Assembly (NCBI GenBank): GCA_018873245.2
Contig: JAEMBT020000001.1
Location: 15,142,220 to 15,206,219 of the forward strand
Origin: Archegozetes longisetosus
Taxonomy: Eukaryota; Arthropoda; Arachnida; Sarcoptiformes; Trhypochthoniidae
Direction of reading: 5' to 3'
Length of the DNA stretch: 64,000 bases
Position numbers and translations under genes: made by a program. Positions within the stretch are counted from its first letter, which is position 1, and each line of letters begins with the position of its first letter. Positions 48,901 to 62,630 of the stretch are shown one piece after another. The notes under the pieces were generated by a model. That model saw only the letters and a list, made by a program, of their open reading frames with translations. It did no database searches and was not told the origin of the DNA.

Positions 48901-51900
48901 GATAAAAGTGAAACAAAATGACAAGTTATTCGTACTAGTGATGATTTGCTTCCTATTTTCATAATAACTATTATAGTTGAATCTAAAGCCTATTATGCAA
49001 TTGTGAAATGGCTTCAATTATTTTCGTATTAACTTCAGACAAATGATCACTTCGAGAAAACAACGTTAAGCAAAACGTTAGTTTAAAAAATAGGAAACTT
49101 TCAGAAATAAGAGACAGAGTTTCAATTAGACATGATTAGAATTGTGGAAAAACAAAAATGCGTAGTGAAACTGATTTTTGTTTGTCTTGTCGTGAACTGA
49201 AAGGCATGACAAATGAGAACTGGTTGAAAGTAATTGTTGTCCCAAAAGGTCAATCATTGAGTGACTGGCAAATAACACATAATCAATATATAATTTGATT
49301 GTATTTCTCAAGTTTAGAGTGATTAGCATTGAATGTTTCACACATTTCTCATGAGAAATGTGTTTTAGATTGAAGTAAAAAACAATTTAATGTATGAGAA
49401 GCATAAAAGTGAGCACTGGTAGAGAAAACATGAAATTCTATTCTAATGACGAAAGTAGTGCGACAGTATTTCAATGCAAAGCCTTGGCTCAATTAAATGT
49501 AAGACATGTCTAAATATGCTAAGCTTCGATAGAAACCAAGCTATAAATCGTACAACGATTAGATTGTCTCAGCTCAACACAGTTTATATTAGAGAAAAGT
49601 GAAAAACATCTACTCATAGACTGAGTACAATAAAACCTCTAACTTAAAATCCCTCAGTTGATATATTTTTCATGAAAGTTACCTCAATAGACTTTACTTA
49701 AATATTAATAAGGTCTATCGATCAATAAAATGATAAGTAAACTTTAGATTTGGAAAATCTACTTTCAACTAAAGGTAGACTTGGATATAACTTATTTGAT
49801 ATCCAGAATATTAACAGAATATTAACAGAATAGAGAATACAATAAGTTACAATTATAGCTTAAGCAGTAGATATAAATGAGACAGCAAACACAGAGTGTA
49901 GATTGTTTTCACAATAAATAAACGAACAGAGTTTTAAAAAATTAGTAGTCAATACATGTCTAACATATTACATGACAATTAGGCCTTTTCAGACAGAATT
50001 CAATGCAACGATTGGTACCATAAAATCGATTAATGCTTTCTACACAATCGCTTTACTTTTCTATAACCTTTAACGCTATTAATTTAATAGTTTTTAATTT
50101 ATTAAACCATCCAAACGAAAGCTTTCGACTGAAAGTCAAACTGAGTAATAGCTATAATTAGATTAAATGCACTAACGATTCAATTCTAAGTTTATACAGT
50201 GAAAGATTGACAATAGTTTAAGTTTGTTCGCTATCTTTATCAGTCAGCTGTCAGTTATAGTAAAAAATCGATAGAAAACTCGAGTGGAAGCTATTTATCA
50301 AAAACTTGCGCTAAAATAATGAATTATTGATGCGTTGCCTCTACATTTCGAAAAATAATAAATCGCTAAACAAACAACATATAGAATGAAAACAATTTAT
50401 CGAAAATTGTGATTAGATTGTTGATAAATGCTTGACTAAAAATACATAACTTGTAAATAATAAAGACAAATAACTTGTGCTTACTATTGAGATCTAGAAA
50501 AATGACTGGTATATGACTTTCCATTCCTGGTGGTGGATCCCAATCTGCTGGCGCGCCTGGAATCTCAGATCCTGGAGCTGGACAGTTCACTGCATTTCTC
50601 TCTTCAGTCAAACTGACCCACTGATCAATAAGACTCTGTTCACGTTCATTATCTTCTTTAGACTTATTTTGTTTATTAATTAACTTTTTGATCTGATCGT
50701 CCAAATACTCTCTTCTTCGTGAGAGCGCCTCCGACCATTTCTCTCTCAAAGTGGTCAAGTCTTCTTCTTGATAAGAATCCAGAGGTTTCTGTAATTTAGA
50801 CCTGACACAAACACATCCGATCGCTAATGACTTAATAGATTCACAAATCACTGGTAATGTTCCAGAGTCTTGAACCGGAACTACTCTCACGGCTATTCTT
50901 CTCTGTTGCCCTTGTCTTAACTGATAAATACCTCCCGTTTCAATATCAGATTTTTGCTGAACTTCCACCGAACTGTACTCTCCCTGCTCGTTAAGTTCTT
51001 GAATCTCAACCCACAGCTCAATTTTGCGCTTAAGTTCGGCCCAACGGTCAGCCAATGATCGACACATTTTGAGTTGTGCGTCGGCAACACCCCATCCAGG
51101 CTTTGACGGACTAATGCCCGAAACCCGATGTCCCCAAACTTCAATCGAAAGCGCGCCGTCAGAACAATGCTCTAAAAACTCTTCAGTGATTGGAATTGGA
51201 AAATCTTTTTGATGATCAAAATGAAAAATTAACTCCTCTTTCTCATCATTAATATTACTGGTGGTCCGCCTATTATTTGGATGATCATTATCAACATATG
51301 ACGGAACCACAATCGAGTCCTGAAAGCCCCACAACGAGTACTGACAGAAAACGAAGTTCGACAGAGACAATGGAAGTCCACGTGCAGTCTTTATCGAAAC
51401 TCGAACTACAACTTGATTTCTAGCTGAAGAGCTTTCACTATCAGTGTTATTCTCATTAGCGCTACACTGACTCATAGTCTCCTGAGAGGCATCAGCTATT
51501 CGCTCTCCAATATGACCAGCAATTCGTCCAAACTCAATGTGTAGTCGTCCAGCAACCTCACCCTGTTGACTAATTATGGGTACGTGATAGTCGAGCATAA
51601 CGTCATGTACCAAAACTTCTAAGAAAATGTTAGCGACACCTATTAAATGATGATTTTCTTGTAGTTCATAGAACGGATCATTCAGTGGTGATAAATCATC
51701 GCCATTAACGTTATTATCAGCCGATTCTTGTCCTCTCTCTTTCCACTCCTGGTACAGTTCTCGCATTTCGATCAAATTGTTTTCAAACTTTTCCATTGAC
51801 CAGATCTGAGAGGCTCTGTTCTTACGCTTCACTAGAATAGCAGGTTCTGAAACAAAGGCTCCACGCCTTCTATTAGGACTCAAATTGGCAGCTGGTATTT

Positions 51901-54900
51901 GCAGAGTCACTTTGAATTCCGTCCACTTTTCCATTTCATCAGCTATTAGGTTGGCCTCATAAGCCAATGTATTGGCGTGCACTATATCTTCACGTAATTT
52001 AGTTAAGCTCTTTTTGAAAAGTTCGTCACGTTCTTGTGCCCATTTCTCCATTTTTGAGGTAACACTATTTGGACTCTGTAAATTACTTGTAGAACCACCA
52101 AATCTACTATTTCCGTACGGATCAAATACATTAGCAAAACTATAGGGAGCATAAGGAGTACCCGGCGACAGAAAACTGGCTAACTTTTTCAATTGCTTTT
52201 CATACATCTGTTTTTGTTCCTCAAGTGCATTATTCTTATCTAACTCGTGCTGCATTTCCAATGCTTTCATAGCGCCCTGAATTGGATCGTTAATCATTTC
52301 TTTCAACATAAACTCTTCTCTGGCAAACTCATAATCCATGGGTCTGTCGAGCGATTGTTGTTGTTGATCAGTAGCAGTAGTATTTTTGGGACAATTCAAT
52401 CTAAAAAAATGATTATTACCCCATAATATACGGTCGCCATGTTTCAGTAGTATCTTTTCTTTAATAACAGATCCATTGACACAGGTTCGCGCCCCCTCAA
52501 GAGGAATGATAAATAATTCATTGTTAGATTTATTGATCTCGATAATGCAATGCTCGGGCATTATTCCAATGCCAGATAGCTGTATGTCTTGTTCAACGGG
52601 AGCATCGCTTCGACCGATCAGAGTTCGCTCTTTGAGATAATAGACTAATAATTCATTAAGGGATGGATCGGCGTTCAAGTTAACCAAATAATATTTTCCT
52701 TTCTCTACTCTAATGCCGGATCCCTGGACAGATATGCCCATCTTCTCTAATGCCTGCTGTCTTTCTTGATGAATGATTTCAGTTTTTCTAAGTTTCTCTT
52801 CCCACGTCTGTTCCATTTCTTGAATCAATTTTTCCGATTCAATTAATCTCTCCTGAAGATCGGTTTGTTGTGTGGCGTTCATCAGTTGTTCTCTAAGCTG
52901 TTCGACTTCTTTCCTCAACTCTCTAATAATTCTATTATTTGGATCTTCATTAATGACTGCATGATTAACGATACGTTTCGCTCTGTCAGCATAGCGTAGA
53001 GTCGACAACGTTTCCTCATAGTTGTCTGCAGCGGGACTTATAGTTGCCACCATAACGGTCTTCGAATTGCCTCCGAGATTGTCTTTCAGCAGCCAAGTCA
53101 GTACTGAATCACGATATGGAACGAACTGTTCCTTTGTTTTGCCTGAGGCCTGATCGGCCAACTTTGAAATGACTAAACCCAGAGTCGTTAACGACTTATT
53201 TATATTCGAGCCTTCCTTAAGTCGTTCTCCGACTGCGCCCGTCTTCACCGCCCGTTCACTACCTGCCAAGTCGACTAAGCTCATTTTCGAGACCTTCTCC
53301 CCAGTCACACCAACACTCGAGTCAAACACAGAACACGTTAGCGTTATTGTGAAGACTGCATGCGACCGACTGGACTCTGAGTTCATGTTAGTCGCAGCAA
53401 CAGTTCGAGACTTATTTCCCTCAGTCATTAAATTATCAATTTCTTCAAAAGAACTAACAGCTAAAGTAGACAATCCATCTACATAAGGGCCTAATATGTT
53501 GTGTTCGCGCACTTTTAAGTTCTGTTTTGTACCTTTTGGGTCGAGCAAGTCATGCACTTTTTCATTGTATATTTCCATATATGACACTTCTATTTTGAAA
53601 TTAAAGTTCGGGTCATTATTTAAGGCTATTCTTTCAAAAATTGCATCACAAAGTCGTGGTATCAATCCTTTATCCTTAGGTGTTCCCATCATCGTGTAGG
53701 ATTTTCCACTACCAGTCTGTCCGTATGCGAAAATGCATGCATTGTAGCCTTCAAACGAGGACTGAATCACTGGAATACCCAACTCCTTGAAAACAACATC
53801 TTGACTGGCAAAGTGTGGATCAGTTTCTTTGAACGACCAAAAGCAGTTATCGAACGCGAAAACCTATCGGACAATAAAATACGATTACCGACAAAACAAT
53901 ACTATTTTTAACAATTGTTAATAACAGGGGCGTGAATGGACACGAGAGACTGAATTACACGCAATTATTTGCATATTTTCTAATATGGTTTTTATGCCTA
54001 TCTGCTAACTCATAGTACTTTCTTGGAGTCATCATGAAAATGCTTATGAAAAACAGTCACGAAACTTATGTTACGCTTAAGTTAACTTTTGTCATTAAAC
54101 GCATCACATCTCAAACAATATGCATTAAAGTTAACTATAAGTAGGAAAAGAGTAGGAAAACAGTCAAATTGAAGTCACTAAAGGGCAAGAAAAAACTAAA
54201 ATGCATTAAAAGCCAACATGAGGTAGAAAACTAAATGTGGTATTAAGTATAACGTGTATATGAAAATAAGGAATGCATCAATATTAGCATTTTCTCTGAT
54301 GAAATATTAATATTTTGGCTAAGAAGTAGTTGTCTAGCCCTGAGAATATGAATATTTAATGTTTGGTTTCCCTAACCATTATAGCATTATTCAGAGTAGA
54401 TCTTAAAAAATGCTAACAATCAAATAGAAAAAGTAACCAAAAAATGAATTTCAACTCATATTTGTTACATTGCTCTCATTTATAACAGAGATATATATAT
54501 AACTTATTTGTCAAATAATGACAGTAAGAAAGAAACAACTATAATGGAAAGAATATGTTAATAATGGCGTTATGCAATTACAAAAATGCACCTTCGCACA
54601 TTTAATCTAGCCTTATCAGAAAAATAGATGGTAAACATTACTTGGCTCATTGTTCAATCATATAACCTCTCATGCAACACTTCATGTCTCTATGGTTAGC
54701 TGGCAAACTGTGTAATAAACTTAAATCCAAAGTCAAGTTAATGCAACAAAAGTGGTGATAAATAAAATGTTTGTCCTGTTCGTTGAACAGCCTCGTCGAG
54801 TCGAGTCGACTCGACTCTAGTTTGATGTCGTCAGTATCAGGTTCTGCTCTACAAACTATATTAAATATTATAACTTCTTACAAACCGAATCAATAATGAA

Positions 54901-57100
54901 ATGCAATAACAGGGTTGACAATAAAATACGAAATACTAAATAATAGTGATATAATAATAATAATAAGTGTGGAGAATATGATTTTTATGGCTATAATGAC
55001 TTATTGTGTAATCAATTATGTTTTAGTCTACTATCTGAGCCACGAAACAACACTAAAAGTAATCATTAAATAGCTATCTGTTCAATTTTGATTGTAAAAA
55101 ATTCAATCACTACTACATGAACTAACCATTAAGTGTGAAGACAGACAATTATTTGAATAAGCAATTGGAAACAATGTAAAACTTAGAAAATAATTCAATA
55201 AGTAACAGATAAAAGGATTTGTGCGTCGATAAAGCCATTACTGGTTCAATAAACAATCGCGTGCACTACTAATACAGTATAGGCTAAACAGACGGCACAT
55301 CACATCAATTGACGGCAATGTATTGGAAAACGTTATCCATGAAAATGCGAATCCATTTCCGCACTTTCAGTATGAGATGCTCTACAAAACAAGCATTGTC
55401 GACAACACAGTTCTCTAGTTAATCATTTATGTTTTTGAGCAATTCAATAAGTTTTTCACTTAAATAAACAGTAACAAGACTAATACGTTTTTTACCCCAA
55501 ATTCCCTTATCGGACAATTGCCTTTCTCGAAATTTTGTTTAGAAAACTTTATCCAAAACTTTATCCAAAACTTTATCCAACGGTGTTTTGTATTTCATAT
55601 AATTTATTATTGGGTAAAATGAAGCCTTACAGTACTTTAAAGCGTGTTTTCTCTGGAGAAATATATGCTTTATATGAGAGACCTTATAAGATATAACAAC
55701 AACTACTACTACAGCTTATACAAAACATCTTACATTCAATAGCATAAGACGAACATCATATGATTCGTTTTATGAGTCTCTAAATCTTTCTCAAATCCAC
55801 AGAATCTAGAAGTTCAGATATAGAGTGCTTTTGTTATCGGTTTGTTGTGAGGTCTATCTCATAAAATTTGTTTTATTTATTTAGGTTCAGTTTAACGTTA
55901 GCACAACTACACTTTGATAGAAGACAACAATATTTACACATAAATTTCGAAACACATATGACAATTTGATTAGACACAAGTTTGATTTAAGACTATCGTT
56001 TGGTGATGCTTATTAAGATTTATTTTAGTTGAGAAGCCGAATGCTCAAAAACCGAACGATCGCATTATTCTCGGCAAATGTATCATAATTTGAAGAGAGG
56101 AAAATATGCGATAGTGTGAACCATTTATAATTTACTCACTCTTTTTCGGGTATATTAAGACAGAAATGTTAGCCTCCCACAGAGTTGGCTTCTATTAGAT
56201 TCTTAGCATAATATAGAGAGCTGTACTTTTTTCAAGCTTTTCATGCCATCAGAAGACTAGTAGTACTAAACTTTTGTCGTATCATTACTGCTATATGTCA
56301 GCACTATTTTAATGTAGTGATCATCTATCAAATGCACTCATTTTTGTGCATCAATCCTAGCATCAGAACAATTGCTTAATGTCTCTACTCATATAAAACT
56401 GTATTATTGAGAGAGAAAATCGGAGAATAAGTCAATTATATTCACATCACATAGAGGAATAGAGATCTAGAATAGACATGGATATGAAGATAAAAACACG
56501 GGTCTTGTAGTCTGAATGGAATGATACTGACGAACTAATTTCTGTAGGGAGAGCTTAATTCAATATCTGTAAGTATTAATCAGATTGTTTGAAAATAACA
56601 TGAGATATTAACGAAACAATCTATATTGACAAATAATTGTTTACCAATATGTTATTTTCTTATTAATATAAGATGACATTACCTCCAATACTTATTGATA
56701 TATACACACAGCAATCCAATCTAAGAGTATTGTCAGACTAAAGCCAGCTTAGGATAAAATATATCTCACACTTAAAGAAAACGATTGAACAGATTTCAAG
56801 TTTTTTTACAGTTATATTGATATAAGTGTTAGTGTCTGACAGACTCTAATGCAAACGTTGCTTCGAATTTAATATAAGACCTGAATTGCAAAGAGAAAAA
56901 TCAATAAAAGCAAAGAGAATATAAGCATTCAAATATGTGACCATTGAGTAGAATTATTGATATAATGTTAATGAGATATTCAATATAGTGTTTAACAGAT
57001 TGTTGTAAAATATGCAAATATTTCGATTATCACGTATCGAACTATTGTTAAACTAACATAACCAATCATCGATCAAATTAATTACATATTGCTCTTTCTT

Positions 57101-57138
<38 letters not shown>

Positions 57139-60100
57139 CTATCATATCTATTAATTAATTTGCTGTTAAACTAATTGATTGCTATACTTATTCAGATCTT
57201 TTCTAATCTAGACTATAATTATCACAGCCTTAAGCAGTGATTGATCTAAAAGGCACTAAAATCAATACAAGAAAGCAATAATAATAATAATAAGTTGAGC
57301 CTTATTTGAACATAAAAAGTAAATAAAGATACGATCACATTTAGAGATAATTATAGTGTCTATTAGCTGGTGTTGTAGAAAATTGTAAGTACTTCTAAAT
57401 ATTTCTCAGTTCATGCTTCCGCCAATTGCTGTAAATTATTGACTCGAAATTCCTGCTTATGTTTCTATTAATGGCATTCTAGTCATAGCTACTAATCGCT
57501 TTTATTCAAACAATTATTATGGAATTTATCAGTTAAATAATAGTTATTTAGTTAAATAAACCAACAAAATGCAAATCAAATATGATTGAAAGCTATTGAA
57601 CAAATCCTGAGAATGTTTGGTCAAATCAGTCAGACATTTCGTGAGATCTAGAGCTTGACTTTCAACTTATCAAATTTTTTTCTACTAAACTTCACAATAA
57701 TAGTAAAAAATACCCAAAAATTGTTTGCTACACTTTTGTTCTACTAATCAATTTTTGATTTAATCTCTTTACAAGCAGCAAATAATTGTCATTTTCTAGT
57801 AATTTTGCTGCAACTAAAAAATCATTTTCAAAAAACAGTCTCCAGTTTGAATTAAGAAACTATTTGAAAAAGTCTTTATCTGAAATATCTAAACAAAAAC
57901 GACTAATAAAAAAATAGAAAAAGCATTACTTTTTTGATTAAATGGAGAGAAGCAAATAACTGCAACTTTATAAGAGAGTGGTTCGAGTAAACAACAAAGT
58001 GATTATGGAAATCATTATTTAGTGATTATATTTTAGTTCAAACGGTTCAAACGAAGGTAAATACAGTTGAATAGTTAAAGAAAGTATGAGTGAAGCTGTA
58101 TGAAAGCATATTATTATGAGATACAGAGACTGTAATTAACATGATTTGTAAGAGTAGAGTTACCCTGTATAGTTGAGCCAATGGTATGACCTTCAGCTCA
58201 GCAATTGGCATTGATTCCCGAAACTATTGCGAGAAATTAACAATTTAGGTGCTCTCTAAAAGCAATTAACATAAATCTTGAAATTCCTTCAGTTTTTTCT
58301 TCAAAACCTATTCTATTGTTATCTCGTATAGCATGAAGTGTCTCGACTTATGCGGATAACATCTGATTAATTGTATGAATCCGTGTCTAAGAACACAATT
58401 TGTTCTTAATTATCACAGAATGAATGGTTCGATAAAATCATGTCCAAACAAATTTGCTTAAAGTGTTTTTCAGTTTGGAATAAAGCTTTATGTGGCTTTG
58501 ATTTGTTGACATTAAATTAATGTTTGAAATGTTTTCAATAAAATACTGTCTATTGATTTTGTTTGAACACTTTTTCAGTTATTAACATTGTTTCATTTGA
58601 TCGATTATATACAGAAGAGAGAAGAAAAAGAGCACATTTTTTGTCAACTTTTTACTGATTATTAGGCAATGGTTTGGTTAGTTTGGCTGGAGGAGAAAAA
58701 CTAAATAATATCATTTAGACAAGTTCATTGAATTTTGACAAAAATAATCTCTCCATACGGAACAGTTATAAAATTAAGAATCATTCAAACCTAATCTGCA
58801 TAACTAAAATACAAGAAATCACGTTTATGAGTTAAGAAAATAGAATTTTAGTCAAAAGTTTGTGATGCATTGAAAAATAATAGTAAACTTGTGATTAACC
58901 GTTAACTGTAGCGTAAAAACCTAAGGCTTTCAGCACATCATTACCTTTAGTAATACATATGTCAACTTTGAGTAAGGCTACCAAATCTAAGTCTAGAACT
59001 TGTTTAGAAACTTATTGTATAAGAATTGTGATTATATTATTTTTAAAATCATATGTTTTGGATTTTATGCCAACTATTTTCTCACATGAATAAACCCAAT
59101 GACCAGAAATAGAATAAATGAGAAAAACTAATACTTTTGTTACATTCAATTCCATAACAGACAGTATATATAAATGTTAATTAGTCAAACAGTCTGTTTT
59201 TAATTCATTTTTCGTTTTTGCCGATAATTCTTACCAATGACACACTTTTCTAGAGTTTCGAAAATATCTTTTATTCAATATTTAATAGCAGTTCCTATTG
59301 TTTGCTAACTTTAATCTTAGGACAGGACCCACTTTTATAACATGCAATCAGTTTTCATCTCATACCAACTAATTTAACTTTTGTGCTCTTAAGCTCTTAT
59401 TAAAAATTCATTTAAATTAAAGATAGACAAGTTTGAGAGAATTAATTACAATTTATGCAATTATCAAACAATTATGAGAAAAGCAGATATTAATTAATCC
59501 AATTAACTAATTATCGCATATAATGTGGTTAATTATATCAAATGCTTTTTTCTGTTCAATTGAGTACTTGTTATCTAAATTAGAACTTTTAATACATCTC
59601 TAAAATGAAATCATATAGAAATATCAGTTTAAAATAGGACTCCTATCACTCCAATCATGACAAGCTTTCAGATAAAATAGAGAATTATTTGTCATTCTGA
59701 ATCAATTTCAATTTCAATTTGAATGAGCGATAAGTTTTGAGAAACAATGATTCATATAATTTGAGATTTTGCTGACATGCCTTTCTTAGAGAACACATCT
59801 CAAACAGCTTTTTATGACTCTAGACATCAGGCGTAAAAAATGTTATAACAAAAAATCCAACAAACTTATTGATCACTGACTACTATATGTCATATGAGAG
59901 AAAAGAGAACTCACTTTCGGCTGACGGACCCCTTTATCTCCTTTAATACCACTTATGTGATGAAGAGTTGTCTGATCGTTGTGCACTTCGACCACATTTT
60001 GTGTATTCAATTCAATCTCTGATATTAAAGAATGGTTTTTAGATTAAATATGAGCTAAAAATAAATGCCATTTCATCTGAATATCATTAATGCTTAAATA

Positions 60101-60153
60101 CCTCTTCGATTGAAAGGTCGCACACGAATCGCTACTTTCACTTTATCGCTCAT
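45960..60153 (-). CDS. Khc-73: KIF13-type kinesin-3 (Khc-73/GAKIN), 1899 aa, 7 exons
   Basis: Exons: 60102-60153, 59915-60018, 50485-53863, 47665-48588, 47489-47551, 46115-47203 and 45960-46048. Lengths sum to 5700 bases, exactly in frame, with all GT-AG junctions and matching phases. It begins MSDKVKVAIRVRPFNRR. The motor domain (1-355) has P-loop GQTGSGKSYT (about 99-108), switch I NSESSRSH and switch II DLAGSER (about 249). A neck coiled coil follows, then an FHA domain (about 460-545, HGDRILWGNNHFFRLN). KIF1B-like and DUF3694 stalk regions follow (IPVIFLDLN, SILPKEHNGSQFF, NRVTPQNERIYLI). A CAP-Gly domain (about 1785-1852) has GKNDGSVNGTVYF and YGIFVKPEKL. The C-terminal CAP-Gly marks KIF13B/Khc-73 within kinesin-3. 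It moves cargo toward microtubule plus ends and binds Dlg-type scaffolds. Exon 5 (21 residues) is the least certain, but it keeps phase. Confidence 0.93.
48589..50484 (-). other. KIF13 intron, 1.9 kb
   Basis: The donor is GTAAGC after FLDLN and the acceptor TATATTTAG before the DDMSIS segment. AT-rich, with no coding sequence or repeat recognised inside. Confidence 0.8.
54798..54817. repeat. 20-bp perfect palindrome in KIF13 intron
   Basis: GAGTCGAGTCGACTCGACTC is its own reverse complement and GC-rich in an AT-rich intron. It is too short to be a foldback element and may be a protein-binding site or chance. Confidence 0.7.
55543..55578. repeat. Three perfect copies of a 12-bp unit
   Basis: AAAACTTTATCC repeated three times head to tail inside the KIF13 intron. 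Confidence 0.9.
57092..57139. repeat. (TC)n pyrimidine tract in KIF13 intron
   Basis: CTTTCTTTCTTTC leads into about 16 TC units (57105-57136) and then CCCC. This is the second TC tract of the window. Confidence 0.95.
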
Positions 60154-61814
60154 TTTCAATAATTACCACAAGTTTTCTAACGCCAATTCTATTATAAGTT
60201 TCAATAATGGCAGTAATTATTGCAATCGAAAACACAATTAACTTAATGATCAATTAGTAGAACTGCTATCTGAAAATGTCAATAATTAATGAAAGTTTTT
60301 CAACCAATTTTCAACGTATTTCAGATTTAAGTATTGAATAAATTCATTTTATCTGTCAATGAAGTGGTCGATTGTCGTAACTAATAATGTGAAGCAAAAA
60401 AAGGCGTTTTGATCACTGATTGGGTAATCATAACAATTATCGATAATATAATACACACAAAACCAATTTTCAAATAGTTCTCAATATAATTGCAAACCAA
60501 TCGTTTGACAAAATTCACCTGAAATTCGTTTGACTTTTCCTTTTAATCAATTATTGGAACACTTATTCATAAGAGTTAATACTTTTATCATTTTCTGCGC
60601 AATTATTTGGCATAAAAATCAAATAAAAACAATAATATTAACTTAAAAACAATAATATTTAACTTAATTTAAGCCAAAATGACAGTGAGAATGAAGTTGG
60701 GGAAAATTTGAGATAAAATATCACAAAATGAGCAAATTTGAACAGATTTGAATGACAAAAATCAGTACAAAACCACTTCTTATTTATAGTTGCACAACAT
60801 TTAGTGTTTATGTTGTATAATCTTCACTATTCGACAGTCACTTAAATAGTGATGTCTCGTATGGGAGCACTCAATCCAATGCTTCCTGTCTTACAATATC
60901 TGTGGGCCGTTCATAAAGTACGCTTTCAAATTAAATTGTTTCCGTTGAATAGCAAACAACTTAACTTTTGGTTTCCTTTCCTTAATAAAATACTGACTTT
61001 TTCTCCCAGTAATACTCACTATTTCCCAATAAATTGCACGTTAAATCCTTTTAAAAACTTATTTTATTAATAGCACTTCAGTTTGTTATTTAATTTTTCA
61101 CAAACAATTTAAAGCAATTATTGACTTAATGAAGAACCGTTTGCTTCATTCAATTTGACTATTATTTGAATCGACCGAATGTCTATCTATTTATTAATGA
61201 ATCGGTTCCAACTGTCATAATAATACTGATGAAAAACTAACATAGAAATATCGAACAAATGAAAGGAAAGGAGATCAAAACTAAACACATGGACACAATA
61301 GTAAAAAATGATATAAAGTAGAGGTACACTTTTCAAGGCTATGCATCATAATTAATTATCATTTGATTACCGGTGGAATTACTGATAGGAGTAAATCTGA
61401 GTTGCAAGTATTGCTCTTCCAATGAAACTCACTCATAGTGTTGTTATTCTTATCATCGTCAATAGATGACGATTGTTTGGATTGCGTTTTAATCCGAAAT
61501 CACATTTAAGACATAGAAAAGATTTATAAAATTTAACAAAACAGTTACAATGATTAATATAATACAAAATATGAACATTTATAAAACTATTTTACGATCG
61601 ATTTGTAATGGTTTTAAATTGAGCTAAACAACGTAAAAGACAACATTATATATAATCCAACACATCAAACTTCTAAGTTTGAGAAACTTTAACTTAATAG
61701 AAAAATAACTAATTGATTGAAAATATGACGATTAAGTAGCAATCAAACACATTATAGCAAGAATAATAAAAACATGACTTTGTGGACAAATCAGAGAATA
61801 AAACTCAAGTAAAC
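60154..61814. promoter_or_regulatory. KIF13 upstream region
   Basis: Holds the KIF13 promoter and, at its far end, the 3' flank of the tail-anchored gene; no clear core motif is seen. A plus-strand frame from 60851 (MSRMGALNPMLPVLQYLWAV, then HK and a GTACGC donor-like site) might be a first exon, but no convincing second exon follows. A minus-strand open stretch of about 45 codons near 61370-61500 is unexplained. Confidence 0.35.
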
Positions 61815-62630
61815 TCATAGTTTTTCAGTTTGAAATGAATAGCTTGGAAAGTAAAGTGCTATGAAATAAAACAATAGCCCAAAAGCCAAACTTAGAGCCA
61901 AATAACGAACGCTTCCTAACAAAAAATGCAAACGTTAGACAATCAAATAAACTTAAAATAACTATAAAATAATTATAAAATAATTTACTGTTGAGAAGAA
62001 GGGCTCAGATATATTAATTTTTTGACCTTTTGTCAAAAAAGCCTAACCATTACTCTCTTATGGCATACCATTGAGTGATTTTGATTTGTTTTTACTCGGA
62101 AATGATTCAAATCTTTGGGGAATAATTCGTTTTCGAGGACCGAGTGTCTGATGAAAACAGTTAGAGGCTTCACTCTGATTCAAAGTCAAACTTGTTCCAC
62201 GTTGATCAGCCTCAGAACCATTGCTATCACTATCAATAGTCTCTTGATCTGTATTGTGATCAAAGTGTTGAATAGGAACTGTTTCATTATCGTTTGATTG
62301 GATAGCAATGGGTTCAATATTGAGCAAACATCGATTGTTTTGGATAGCTTTCAACATCTCATATCTATTTTCAAGTTTCTTCAGTTCAATCTTTGCTTCG
62401 TGTTCCTTCTGATGCAAATCTTGTAATTGGTCTTGAGTCAAGTCTCCGGTTTGATAGAGTAATTGATTCAATATGTGGTTAATTTTGGTGGAAATCAAGC
62501 GAATCTTCTCCAACTCATTATTAATTTGTTGACTCAATTGCAACTCTCGCGAACTATTGGACAACTGTTTACTTAACTGTTTGACCAATTGATTTGAATG
62601 AAATTGGGAATAATTTTTAATGTTACTCAT
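61815..62630 (-). CDS. Tail-anchored coiled-coil protein, 220 aa, 2 exons
   Basis: Exon 1 is 62069-62630 and exon 2 is 61815-61915. The donor is GTATGC, and the acceptor is preceded by a pyrimidine-rich tract with a TAAC branch-like motif. The 663 bases are in frame. Residues 1-110 are Gln/Leu/Asn-rich with heptad character (LVKQLSKQLSNSSRELQLSQ, EAKIELKKLENRYEMLKAI). An acidic low-complexity stretch (about 115-160) and a basic patch PRKRIIPQRF follow. The second exon encodes one hydrophobic helix, YLALSLAFGLLFYFIALYF, near the C-terminus with a short polar tail. The layout resembles SNARE-like or other tail-anchored membrane proteins, but I do not recognise the family. Without splicing the frame would end NGMP at 62058 with no membrane segment. 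The splice adds a textbook helix, so I prefer it. Confidence 0.6.

Larger units (their letters stand above)
53864..59914 (-). other. KIF13 second intron, 6.05 kb
   Basis: The intron interrupts the motor domain after QPK and resumes at VFAFDNCFW. Both edges are GT-AG (donor GTGAGT, acceptor TCCGATAG). I found no transposon structure or nested gene. It contains a 20-bp perfect palindrome, a 12-bp triplet repeat and a TC microsatellite, listed separately. It is by far the longest intron in the window. Confidence 0.85.

Noticed and set aside
53169..53486. Plus-strand frames inside KIF13 exon 3 (also 53496-53699 and 51024-51212)
   Set aside because: They lie antisense to strongly conserved motor and stalk codons and have no start context, domain or splice support.
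50366..53782. Identity of the large kinesin as KIF1A/Unc-104
   Set aside because: The motor and stalk read closer to KIF13 (NRVTPQNERIYLI, SILPKEHNGSQF), and the gene ends in a CAP-Gly domain. KIF1A ends in a PH domain, which is absent here.
56170..56192. Shared CTCCCACAGAGT.GGC at about 56175 and 63013
   Set aside because: About 15 bases with unrelated flanks, which can occur by chance in 64 kb.
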